12,700 bases of DNA from Bacteroidales bacterium (lineage in GTDB: Bacteria > Bacteroidota > Bacteroidia > Bacteroidales > GCA-2711565): the NCBI GenBank assembly GCA_029931995.1, contig JAOZQX010000010.1:1-12700 (forward strand). Reading direction: 5' to 3'. The position numbers were made by a program, and so were the translations under genes. Below, piece after piece: positions 1 through 7,335 of the stretch (its first letter is position 1; the number at the start of each line of letters is the position of its first letter). The notes beneath the pieces are model-generated. The model was not told the origin of the DNA and did not search any database. It saw only the letters and a list, made by a program, of their open reading frames with translations.

Positions 1-313
1 AACGAATAAATTCGAGGTTTTTGGTAAGATATTTTTGAGCTAATTTTTCGGAAGGACGAACCTGTTTTCCCCCATCATAAAAAAAATCCATTTCCTTTCC
101 TAAACCACAATAGCCTACATTCCAGCTTAAAACCGAAAACTTTATTTCATCAGAAATAGGTTTCTGTATTAAATTATTTACAATTAATTTTTTTTCTTTT
201 TGGGGTCGATAATCAGAAATCTGAATAAACAACAAAAAAGCAAAGAGGCCTAAAACAATAATAAGTCCGACAACAATCAAAATTTTACTTGTTTTCATTT
301 TAAAAATTTTCAT
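1..313 (-). CDS. Endonuclease/exonuclease/phosphatase family protein, membrane-anchored (5' part only)
   Basis: The minus strand is open from an ATG at 313 to the left edge with no stop, giving 104 residues of a gene whose C-terminal part lies outside the window. An alternative in-frame ATG is at 298. Residues ~10-31 are a single hydrophobic segment after a lysine-rich start, so the protein is probably an inner-membrane signal-anchored or secreted enzyme. At residues 59-70 the stretch FSVLSWNVGYCG, followed by GLGKEMDFFYDGGK, matches the first strand of the EEP (DNase I-like) metal-dependent phosphoesterase fold; Asn65 would be the conserved metal-site asparagine. The distal catalytic His/Asp motifs are not in view, so activity and substrate (nucleic acid, phosphoinositide-like lipid or other phosphodiester) cannot be judged. 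It is divergently arranged with the GH3 gene across a 68-bp gap. Family call fairly sure; substrate unknown. Confidence 0.72.
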   Translation of the reverse strand, partial: MKIFKMKTSKILIVVGLIIVLGLFAFLLFIQISDYRPQKEKKLIVNNLIQKPISDEIKFSVLSWNVGYCGLGKEMDFFYDGGKQVRPSEKLAQKYLTKNLEFIR

Positions 314-349
314 ACTATCATTGAAATTATAAATTACGACAATTTTTTT

Positions 350-357
350 TAATTTTG
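350..357 (+). promoter_or_regulatory. Possible Bacteroidota -7 box for the GH3-LysE pair
   Basis: TAATTTTG matches the TAnnTTTG consensus of the primary sigma factor of Bacteroidota and lies 24 bp before the GH3 ATG. It would give a leader of roughly 15-20 nt. No good -33 TTTG sits at the expected distance; a TTG at 321-323 is several bases too far. Support is a single box match in A/T-rich DNA. Confidence 0.35.
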
Positions 358-381
358 CCAATTGTTTTAAGCTACTGAAAT

Positions 382-1917
382 ATGCCGATACTTGGTTCAA
401 TTATAAAGAAGGCTTACGAATTAAGAAACTTTCCTCTTGAAAAGCGAAGCAAATTTAATGCTGCCTCCGCTCAAAAGAAAGTTCTTACCAAGCTTTTAAA
501 AAAAGCACAGCATACAGCTTTTGGAGAACATTATAAATTTTCTGAAATCTTAAAACAAAAAGATTTTGTTAGTGCTTTTCAAAATCAAATTCCTGTTTTT
601 GATTATAATTCGATGTTTAAAGGCTGGTGGTATCGGGCGCTCAACGGAGAGCCTTACGTAAGTTGGCCGGGAAGGGTAAAATATTTTGCACTAACCTCCG
701 GAACCTCCGAGGCCTCTAGTAAGCAAATTCCTGTTACAGCAGATATGATTCGCGCTATCCGTAAAACCAGTGTTCGTCAACTGGTCTCTACAGTTAGGTA
801 TGATTTACCAATTGAATTTTATCAAAAAGGTATGTTAATGATTGGTGGGAGTACCCACCTTCATTTCAACGGGACATATTACGAGGGTGATCTTTCAGGA
901 ATTTCGGCAGGAAATATTCCCTTTTGGTTTCAACATTTTTATAAGCCCGGAAAACGAATATCGAAAGAACGAGACTGGTCAACCAAGCTCGAAGAAATTG
1001 TAAAAAAAGCAAAGGACTGGGATATTGGTGTAATTGTTGGCGTTCCGGCCTGGATTCAAATTATGCTCGAAAAAATCATCGATTATTACAATTTAGAAAA
1101 CATACACGATATTTGGCCAAATTTATCGGTATATGTTCATAGCGGCGTAGCTATCGATCCCTACCGAAAAAGCCTTGAAAAACTATTTGCCCATCCAATA
1201 AAATATAACGAATCGTATTTAGCCTCCGAGGGTTATATTGCCTATCAGCATGGTTATGAAAACAACGGAATGGGGATGGTTTTAGATAATGGTGTGTTTT
1301 ATGAATTCGTCCCTTTTAATAGCGAAAACTTTGATTCGGAGGGAAACATAAAAAAGAACCCCTCCACGCTTACCATTAATGAGGTTGAAGAAAATAAAGA
1401 ATATGTTCTTTTAATGACCACCTGTGCCGGGGCTTATCGATATATGATTGGTGATACTATTAAATTTATTTCCAAAGAAAATCATGAAATTGTAATTACT
1501 GGTCGTACTAAACATTTTTTGAGTATCTGCGGCGAACACCTTTCACAAGAAAATATGAATCGCGCGATAAAAATGCTACAAGATGAACTTAATGTTGAAA
1601 TCAATGAGTTTACTGTAGCTGGTATCCGTTACGATTCTTTATTTGCTCATAAGTGGTTTTTAGGAACCAATGACGATCTCGACCCTGAAATTGCCCGTGA
1701 AAAAATTGATGGATATCTTAAAATTTTAAACGATGACTATCGGATTGAGCGCATTGCAGCCATTAAAGATGTTCGAGTTGAAATTTATCCGGTAAATGCA
1801 TTTTACGACTATATGAAAAAGCATGGTAAAGAGGGGGGCGCTACTAAGTTTCCAAGGGTTTTAAAAATAAAACAGCTGGGACAATGGGAAGAATTTTTAT
1901 CAAATTATAAAAATTAG
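382..1917 (+). CDS. GH3 family acyl-adenylate/amide synthetase
   Basis: This is a 511-residue member of the GH3 family (named after auxin-responsive plant proteins) in the ANL adenylating superfamily. Known plant members activate a carboxylic acid with ATP and join it to an amino acid; bacterial members are mostly uncharacterised. Visible motifs: the phosphate-binding SGTSEASSKQIPVT at 106-119, a tryptophan-rich segment near 82-96, NESYLASEGYIAY at 276-288 (acyl/nucleotide pocket), AYRYMIGDTIKF at 351-362 (YRxGD, ATP binding), and the C-terminal GGATKFPRV at 485-493, which lines up with the plant KTPR-type motif and carries the likely catalytic lysine (K489). It appears full length and intact. 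No signal peptide, so cytoplasmic. The ATG at 382 follows a possible -7 box and has no Shine-Dalgarno. A LysE exporter starts 4 bp after the stop, suggesting one transcript. Family sure; substrates unknown. Nothing here supports plant hormone metabolism. Confidence 0.9.
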   Translation: MPILGSIIKKAYELRNFPLEKRSKFNAASAQKKVLTKLLKKAQHTAFGEHYKFSEILKQKDFVSAFQNQIPVFDYNSMFKGWWYRALNGEPYVSWPGRVKYFALTSGTSEASSKQIPVTADMIRAIRKTSVRQLVSTVRYDLPIEFYQKGMLMIGGSTHLHFNGTYYEGDLSGISAGNIPFWFQHFYKPGKRISKERDWSTKLEEIVKKAKDWDIGVIVGVPAWIQIMLEKIIDYYNLENIHDIWPNLSVYVHSGVAIDPYRKSLEKLFAHPIKYNESYLASEGYIAYQHGYENNGMGMVLDNGVFYEFVPFNSENFDSEGNIKKNPSTLTINEVEENKEYVLLMTTCAGAYRYMIGDTIKFISKENHEIVITGRTKHFLSICGEHLSQENMNRAIKMLQDELNVEINEFTVAGIRYDSLFAHKWFLGTNDDLDPEIAREKIDGYLKILNDDYRIERIAAIKDVRVEIYPVNAFYDYMKKHGKEGGATKFPRVLKIKQLGQWEEFLSNYKN

Positions 1918-1921
1918 ACAA

Positions 1922-2551
1922 ATGAGCCCCTTACTAGAAGGTATAATTTTGGGATTTACTTTAGCTGTTTTTTTTGGATTTGGACCTGCGCTTTTCGCCT
2001 TACTACAAACCACCATTCATCGTGGTTTTCTTTCCGGATTACTTTTAGCTATTGGTATTTTTTTAAGCGATTTGGTTTTGGTTGGTTTATGTTTGGTAGG
2101 AGCAATACAAATCATTAATAAACCTGAAAATAATTTAGCGTTTGGAATAATAAGCGGTATTATCCTTATCATTTTTGGAGTGGTTTCATACACCAGAAAG
2201 GTTGAGTTCAGTAAGGAGAAAAAAATAAAAAATAAGAATAAACCGTGGCCAATTACCTATGTTTTAAAAGGGTTTTTTATGAATATCGCCAATCCTTTTG
2301 TTTGGTTATTTTGGATGGGGGTTGTAGTGGCAATGACAACACAATTTGAAGGAGAAAAATATTCTGTGTTTGTTTTCTTTTCGGCAGCTTTAATAACAGT
2401 ATTATCTACCGATATTTTAAAGTGCTTTGCCTCCTATAAAATCAAAAAATTCTTAACTCAAAAAATAGTTCAACGTATTAATCATATTGCCGGAATTGGC
2501 TTGGTTCTTTTTGGTATATTTTTAATCAGTAGGGCTTTAATTGCTTTTTAG
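1922..2551 (+). CDS. LysE/RhtB family amino-acid (or derivative) exporter
   Basis: This 209-residue protein is almost wholly hydrophobic with about six membrane segments (roughly 5-27, 38-62, 71-89, 113-138, 147-168, 186-206), the size and topology of LysE-superfamily exporters. The first segment and loop carry the family signature (GFGPALFALLQTTIHRGF at 19-36, then GLLLAIGIFLSD), and NIANPFVWLFW at 121-131 corresponds to the conserved Asn-Pro motif of the fourth segment. A basic loop (KEKKIKNKNK, ~98-107) should be cytoplasmic. Known members export amino acids such as lysine, arginine, homoserine or threonine by proton antiport; the substrate here cannot be read from sequence. It starts 4 bp after the GH3 stop, so the two are likely co-transcribed. 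Its TAG overlaps the recJ stop on the other strand, with no terminator between them. Confidence 0.88.
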   Translation: MSPLLEGIILGFTLAVFFGFGPALFALLQTTIHRGFLSGLLLAIGIFLSDLVLVGLCLVGAIQIINKPENNLAFGIISGIILIIFGVVSYTRKVEFSKEKKIKNKNKPWPITYVLKGFFMNIANPFVWLFWMGVVVAMTTQFEGEKYSVFVFFSAALITVLSTDILKCFASYKIKKFLTQKIVQRINHIAGIGLVLFGIFLISRALIAF

Positions 2552-4290
2552 GCAGGCTTGATATCCTTTATATTTAATTGGAGGGTAGTTTTATTATTCC
2601 ACTCATTTTCTTCTATATGGTAACAAATATCAAAGGTATTTCCATTTTTTATTTGTTCCAAATGATGACCTTGCTGAAAAGCAATAGCGGCAAAAGGGAA
2701 TCCCGAAATATCGGGGTGTATAACGTTTAATTTAAGGTGGTTGCTTCCAACAATCTTTGCAAATCCGGTATCAATAACACCTTTCGCCAAAAATATAGGA
2801 GACATATTTTCGGGACCAAAGGGGGCAAATTGTTTTAATATGTTGTAATATTTTGTATTAATCATATTCAAATTCAGTCGACTGTCGACTTCTATTTCGG
2901 GAACCATCATTTCTTCAGTTAAGTGGCTGCTCACATATTCTTCAAAACGAGAGTTAAAAGAATCAAAATTTTCGGGTTTAATTGACAATCCTGCAGCATA
3001 CATATGCCCTCCAAAATGCTCAAGTAAATCACTACACGAATCAATGGCATCGTATACATCAAAGTTTTTGATTGAGCGTGCCGATCCGGTTAGTAAACCA
3101 TTAGATTGAGTAAAAACAACTGTAGGGCGATAATAAGCTTCAATTAGCCGAGAAGCTACAATTCCAATTATACCTTTATGCCATTCAGGATTATAAACCA
3201 CCGTCGATTTTCTACTTAACAACTCATTACTGGATTTTATCATTTCCAAAGCTTGCTGGGTAGCTGTTGTGTCAAGATTTCGTCGCTCAGTGTTTAGTTT
3301 GTTAATTTGTTCCCCTTTTTGGTTTGCATACTCTCGATTATCAGTAATTAAAATTTTTACTGAGTCTTTGGCACTTTCAATACGTCCCGCAGCATTAATT
3401 CGCGGCCCTATCGAAAACACCAAATCGGTAATTGTTAATTCTCGATTAAACACATTTTTGCCTTCTTTAGCTTTTTTACGAACAATGTTCCCATATTTCA
3501 AAATTGCTTCAATACCGGGGCGCGGATCTGTATTTATTAAATGTAAACCATAGTATGCCAATATTCGATTTTCTCCTACTAAGGGAACGATATCAGAGGC
3601 AATACTTACCGCTACTAAATCGAGCAAATTTTTTAGTTCCAACGATGAAACATTGTTACGCTCCTCAAAAGCCTGAACCAATTTAAAACCAACCCCACAA
3701 CCCGAAAGTTCTTTAAAAGGATATTCGCAATCAGAGCGCTTTGGATCAAGAACAGCACGGGCTGATGGAATTACATCGCCAGGACGATGATGATCGCAAA
3801 TAATAAAATCAATATTTTTATCTTGCGCATATTTAATTTTTTCGACCGCTTTAATACCACAATCAAGTGCAATTATCAATTTAAAATCATTTTCTTTGGC
3901 ATAATCAATAGCCTGATAAGAAATGCCATAGCCTTCGGAATAGCGATCGGGTAAATAAAAATCAAGTTGTTCGTAAAACGAATGAAAATAAGTATAAACA
4001 AGAGCCACTGCAGTGGTTCCATCTACATCATAATCGCCATAAATTAATATTTTTTCGTTTTTTGCCAAAGCCTGATTAATTCGCTCAACAGCTTCTTCCA
4101 TATCCTTCATTAAAAACGGATCGTTAAGCTGCTCAAGTTGTGGACGAAAAAACTTTTTGGATTCTTCAAAGGTTGAAATTCCTCGCTGTAAAAGTAAGCT
4201 TGCAAGAGATTCGTCAATATTAAGTTCGCCGGATAATTTCTGAACTTCCTTGATATTAGCCTGTTCTTTTATTACCCAACGTTTGTCCAT
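2548..4290 (-). CDS. recJ: Single-stranded-DNA-specific 5'-3' exonuclease RecJ
   Basis: This 580-residue DHH-family nuclease degrades single-stranded DNA 5' to 3' in RecF-pathway recombination, mismatch repair and base excision repair. Catalytic motifs are all present: DYDVDGTT at 86-93 (motif I), ALDCG at 141-145 (II), CDHH at 165-168 (the DHH signature, metal ligands), ASDIVPL at 231-237 (IV), and GPRINAAGRI at 295-304. The DHHA1 part follows with GSARS at 402-406 and FGGHMYAAG at 426-434. The C-terminal ~470-575 fits the OB-fold DNA-binding domain. Length matches the family (about 560-580). The start is the ATG at 4290, the first in frame with typical N-terminal sequence (RWVIKE). It lies 84 bp downstream of an ABC permease on the same strand, so it may be co-transcribed. 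A one-mismatch -7-like TATCTTTA at 4316-4309 could give its own promoter. Its stop overlaps that of the converging LysE gene. Confidence 0.97.
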   Translation of the reverse strand: MDKRWVIKEQANIKEVQKLSGELNIDESLASLLLQRGISTFEESKKFFRPQLEQLNDPFLMKDMEEAVERINQALAKNEKILIYGDYDVDGTTAVALVYTYFHSFYEQLDFYLPDRYSEGYGISYQAIDYAKENDFKLIIALDCGIKAVEKIKYAQDKNIDFIICDHHRPGDVIPSARAVLDPKRSDCEYPFKELSGCGVGFKLVQAFEERNNVSSLELKNLLDLVAVSIASDIVPLVGENRILAYYGLHLINTDPRPGIEAILKYGNIVRKKAKEGKNVFNRELTITDLVFSIGPRINAAGRIESAKDSVKILITDNREYANQKGEQINKLNTERRNLDTTATQQALEMIKSSNELLSRKSTVVYNPEWHKGIIGIVASRLIEAYYRPTVVFTQSNGLLTGSARSIKNFDVYDAIDSCSDLLEHFGGHMYAAGLSIKPENFDSFNSRFEEYVSSHLTEEMMVPEIEVDSRLNLNMINTKYYNILKQFAPFGPENMSPIFLAKGVIDTGFAKIVGSNHLKLNVIHPDISGFPFAAIAFQQGHHLEQIKNGNTFDICYHIEENEWNNKTTLQLNIKDIKPA

Positions 4291-4374
4291 AGTCTAAATT
4301 TCTTTAAGTAAAGATAGAGATATTTCTAGGGAAAAAACAGATAGAAATTGAATTCGTAGCAATGAGTTTTAAAA

Positions 4375-5619
4375 TTAAAATGTAGATCTCATTGCATCAA
4401 CCGGATCGAGCTTGGATGCATTGTAAGCCGGAATAAAACCGGATATTAAACCAATGAATCCAGAAACGCCAATTCCAAGTATAATATTTCCTTGTGTTAA
4501 TACTAGGTCAAGTGGCATGCCTTGCATATTTACAATGACCACCAAGCCTAAAATAATTAACAGACCAATTGCCCCACCAAATAGAGATAAGAAAATGGCC
4601 TCAAATAAAAATTGTAGCAGAATAAAATATTTTTTTGCTCCTAATGATTTCTGAATACCAATTTGACTTGTTCGTTCTTTCACCGAAACAAACATAATAT
4701 TGGCAATTCCAAAGCCACCAACCAACAATGAAAAGCCACCAATTATCCACCCAACCGCGGCAACAATACCAAACAAACTATCAAAACCTTTAGAAATAAT
4801 ATCGGTTTCATTAATGGCAAAATCATCTTCTTCCGAAGGTTTCAATTTATGTAGTGAGCGTAAAATGCCAACTAACTCATCTCGCATTTCATCATTATTA
4901 ATATTTGGTTTTGCTTTTACAATAATATTTGTTGATGTGTTTTTTATATCGATAACTGTTCGGGCAAAATTAATAGGGAGAATCAATTGATCGTCATTCG
5001 AATCTCCAAAAATATTTTCTCCCTCCCGAATTGTTATTCCGATAACCTCCAGTTTTCTTCCAAAAATTTTTAGCTTACGGCCAACAGGATCAATATTCTC
5101 AAATAAATTATCAGCAATTTCGGCGCCAATAATTACCACATTTTTTCCGCTTTTCGATTCAATAGGTGTAAAATAGCGCCCCTCTTGAAGATCAAATTTC
5201 ATTACCAGATTATAATCATGCGAAACACCCAAAATAGTAGCGTCTTCAATACTATTATTTTCATATTTTACAATACGATTTGCACCAATCATAAAGGTGG
5301 CTGCTTCAACAGTATGGCTTTTTCTTTGAATTTCTTCCAGTTCTTTAATTTGGGGCTCGGGTCGTTTTATATATTTCCACCACGGATAGCTTCCTCCCAT
5401 TGACCAAGGCCATTTTTGAACAAACAAAACATTATCGCCCAACGAATCAATAGAGCTTTTTATAGAACGTTCCATCGAATCAAAAACAGTAAAAACAGAA
5501 ATAACTGAAAAAATACCAATCGTAATTCCAAGTAAGGAAAGCAAGGTTCTAACTTTGTTTACGCGAATGGCCTGTAGGGCAAAAATAAAACTCTCATTTA
5601 TTAAGCGAAAAAGTATCAT
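4375..5619 (-). CDS. ABC transporter permease, MacB/FtsX type
   Basis: This 414-residue inner-membrane permease has the MacB architecture: membrane helix 1 at ~25-46, a large periplasmic MacB-PCD domain at ~47-275, then three helices at ~282-308, 332-362 and 376-396 forming the FtsX domain. Family motifs include RVNKVRTLLSLLGITIGI at 19-36, GVSHDYNLVMKFDLQEGRYF at 131-150, VKERTSQIGIQKSLGAKK at 313-330 and PAYNASKLDPVDAMR at 397-411. Such mechanotransmission proteins work with a LolD/MacB-like ATPase and often an outer-membrane channel and adaptor to move lipoproteins, peptides or drugs across the envelope. No ATPase or adaptor gene lies in the window, so its partner must be encoded elsewhere. 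The ATG at 5619 lies about 30 bp after a -7-like box. recJ follows 84 bp downstream. Substrate not predictable. Confidence 0.92.
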   Translation of the reverse strand: MILFRLINESFIFALQAIRVNKVRTLLSLLGITIGIFSVISVFTVFDSMERSIKSSIDSLGDNVLFVQKWPWSMGGSYPWWKYIKRPEPQIKELEEIQRKSHTVEAATFMIGANRIVKYENNSIEDATILGVSHDYNLVMKFDLQEGRYFTPIESKSGKNVVIIGAEIADNLFENIDPVGRKLKIFGRKLEVIGITIREGENIFGDSNDDQLILPINFARTVIDIKNTSTNIIVKAKPNINNDEMRDELVGILRSLHKLKPSEEDDFAINETDIISKGFDSLFGIVAAVGWIIGGFSLLVGGFGIANIMFVSVKERTSQIGIQKSLGAKKYFILLQFLFEAIFLSLFGGAIGLLIILGLVVIVNMQGMPLDLVLTQGNIILGIGVSGFIGLISGFIPAYNASKLDPVDAMRSTF

Positions 5620-5758
5620 GAATAATAAATCTTGGGTTGATATGCATCAAAGATAAAATAAAATTTGCTGATAATTCGTTTGAATTCTTTTATAACAAGA
5701 CAAAGGGGGCGAAAATAATGAGTAAATTAATTGCTTCTTGGTTTGATTTTTAATAAAA
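5620..5758. other. Divergent intergenic region between ABC permease and purH
   Basis: This 139-bp A/T-rich gap must carry promoters for both directions. For purH the best plus-strand candidate is GTTG at 5636-5639, 20 bp, then AAAATTTG at 5660-5667 (one mismatch to TAnnTTTG); support is weak. A small G-run (GGGGGC, 5705-5710) precedes an 11-codon reading frame starting ATG at 5718 (MSKLIASWFDF) and ending TAA at 5751-5753, six bases before the TTG used as the purH start. I see no convincing hairpin or known purine riboswitch fold, but this cannot be settled by eye. Confidence 0.4.
5648..5655 (-). promoter_or_regulatory. Possible Bacteroidota -7 box for the ABC permease gene
   Basis: Read on the minus strand, 5655-5648 is TATCTTTG, an exact match to TAnnTTTG, 28 bp before the permease ATG at 5619. 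This would leave a short leader of about 20 nt. No clear -33 TTTG is at the expected spacing, so the call rests on the -7 box and its position. Confidence 0.42.
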
Positions 5759-7303
5759 TTGCAAATTGTTTCACAAAACGCTAAGTCATTGAAAAAGATT
5801 AAGAACGCCCTTATTTCTGTTTACCATAAAGAGGGTCTCGACGAGATCATTAAAACCCTGAATAATTTAGGTATAACAATTTATTCAACCGGAGGAACTT
5901 TTAAGTTTATCCAAGATTTGGGTGTTGAGGCCAAAACTGTTGAATCATTAACCTCTTATCCTTCTATATTAGGAGGACGCGTAAAAACCTTACATCCAAA
6001 AGTTTTTGGCGGTATTCTTGGTCGCAGAGATCTTGATGAAGACAAAAGCCAAATGGCCGAATATGAAATTCCGGAAATTGATTTAGTTATTGTTGATCTT
6101 TATCCTTTTGAACAAACAGTTACTGCCGGTGGTACTGAACAGGAAATTATTGAAAAAATTGATATTGGCGGCACTTCATTAATACGGGCAGCAGCTAAAA
6201 ATTTTGAGGATGTTTTGATTCTTGCATCTTCAAATTTATATGGGTCTTTCTTAAATCTTTTAAAAGAAAAGAGCGGCAAAAGCAGTAAAGAGGATCGTAA
6301 ATTTTATGCCGCTCATGCGTTCAATATTTCCTCACATTACGACACGGCTATTTTTAACTATTTCGATACTGGCAAAATAGACGCTTTTAAACAAAGCGTT
6401 CAAAAATCAAAGGCGTTGCGCTACGGCGAAAATCCACATCAAAAAGGTTTATATTTTGGTAAACAAGATGAGGTGTTTGAACAGCTTCACGGAAAAGAAA
6501 TTTCTTATAATAATTTAATTGATTTAGATGCGGCTGTAAATCTAATTAAAGAGTTTTCAGAACCTACATTTGCCATACTTAAACATAACAATGCCTGTGG
6601 ATTAGCTTCTCACCCTCAATTAGTTAATGCATGGAAAGATGCCTTGGCAGGCGATCCTGTTTCTGCATTTGGAGGTGTCTTAATTACCAACCGAAACATT
6701 GGTATTAAAACTGCAAAGGAGATTAATAAGCTCTTTTTTGAAATTATATTAGCACCCGGGTACGAAAAAAATGCATTGGAAGTGCTTAAATCCAAGAAAA
6801 ATAGAATAATTTTGTTGGAGAAATCGTTTAATTTTCCAAATAAACAATTTAGATCAGCATTAAACGGCGTACTTGTTCAGGATAAGGATTTAAAGGTTGA
6901 GGGTGAAAATGATTTAAAAAACGTAACAAAAACAAAGCCCTCTGAGCAAGAAATTAAAGATTTACTGTTTGCAAATATTATTGTAAAACACACTAAATCA
7001 AATACAATTGTGCTTGTAAAAAACGGCCAATTAATTGCCAGCGGCGTTGGACAAACATCGAGGGTTGATGCTTTAAAACAGGCTATTGAAAAAGCGGGAT
7101 CTTTTGAGTTTGATTTAAAAGGGGCAGTAATGGCATCGGACGCATTTTTTCCATTTTCCGATTCTGTTGAAATTGCACATAAAGCTGGAATTACATCGGT
7201 TATTCAGCCGGGGGGTTCTGTTAGAGATCAGGAATCGATTGATTATTGCAATAAAAATAATATGTCGATGGTTTTTACCGGAACTCGGCATTTTAAACAT
7301 TAA
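5759..7303 (+). CDS. purH: Bifunctional AICAR formyltransferase / IMP cyclohydrolase
   Basis: PurH does the last two steps of de novo IMP synthesis in the cytoplasm: formylation of AICAR with 10-formyl-THF, then ring closure. The N-terminal MGS-like cyclohydrolase domain covers ~13-150, with STGGT at 43-47 and ESLTSYPSILGGRVKTLHPK at 62-81. The transformylase part follows with RYGENPHQ at 221-228, LKHNNACGLA at 274-283 (catalytic Lys275-His276 pair), DPVSAFGGV at 299-307, ASDAFFPFSDSV at 459-470 and the conserved C-terminus GTRHFKH. Length of 514 is normal. There is no in-frame ATG before the conserved domain: after a TGA at 5744 the first usual initiator is TTG at 5759. A second TTG at 5789 would give MKKIKNALISVYHKEG, which resembles the common PurH N-terminus and may be the true start. 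mreB starts 32 bp downstream, so the genes are probably one operon. Confidence 0.96.
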   Translation: MQIVSQNAKSLKKIKNALISVYHKEGLDEIIKTLNNLGITIYSTGGTFKFIQDLGVEAKTVESLTSYPSILGGRVKTLHPKVFGGILGRRDLDEDKSQMAEYEIPEIDLVIVDLYPFEQTVTAGGTEQEIIEKIDIGGTSLIRAAAKNFEDVLILASSNLYGSFLNLLKEKSGKSSKEDRKFYAAHAFNISSHYDTAIFNYFDTGKIDAFKQSVQKSKALRYGENPHQKGLYFGKQDEVFEQLHGKEISYNNLIDLDAAVNLIKEFSEPTFAILKHNNACGLASHPQLVNAWKDALAGDPVSAFGGVLITNRNIGIKTAKEINKLFFEIILAPGYEKNALEVLKSKKNRIILLEKSFNFPNKQFRSALNGVLVQDKDLKVEGENDLKNVTKTKPSEQEIKDLLFANIIVKHTKSNTIVLVKNGQLIASGVGQTSRVDALKQAIEKAGSFEFDLKGAVMASDAFFPFSDSVEIAHKAGITSVIQPGGSVRDQESIDYCNKNNMSMVFTGTRHFKH

Positions 7304-7335
7304 TTTGATTTTTCACCATACTAAAAAAACGAAAC

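Noticed and set aside
382-1917. Reading the GH3 gene as evidence of auxin or jasmonate metabolism or plant association.
   Set aside because: The family name comes from plants, but bacterial homologues are widespread and their substrates unknown. No auxin pathway genes are present.
3269-3686. Two plus-strand open frames antisense to recJ.
   Set aside because: They overlap conserved RecJ motifs on the other strand and show no independent coding features.
4322-4348. Inverted repeat ATTTCTA/TAGAAAT between the permease gene and recJ as a terminator.
   Set aside because: The stem is only 7 bp, A/T-rich, with a 13-base loop and no adjacent T run; it is likely chance.
4700-4990. Plus-strand open frame of 96 codons inside the ABC permease gene.
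   Set aside because: It is antisense to the FtsX-domain coding region, with no start context or family resemblance.
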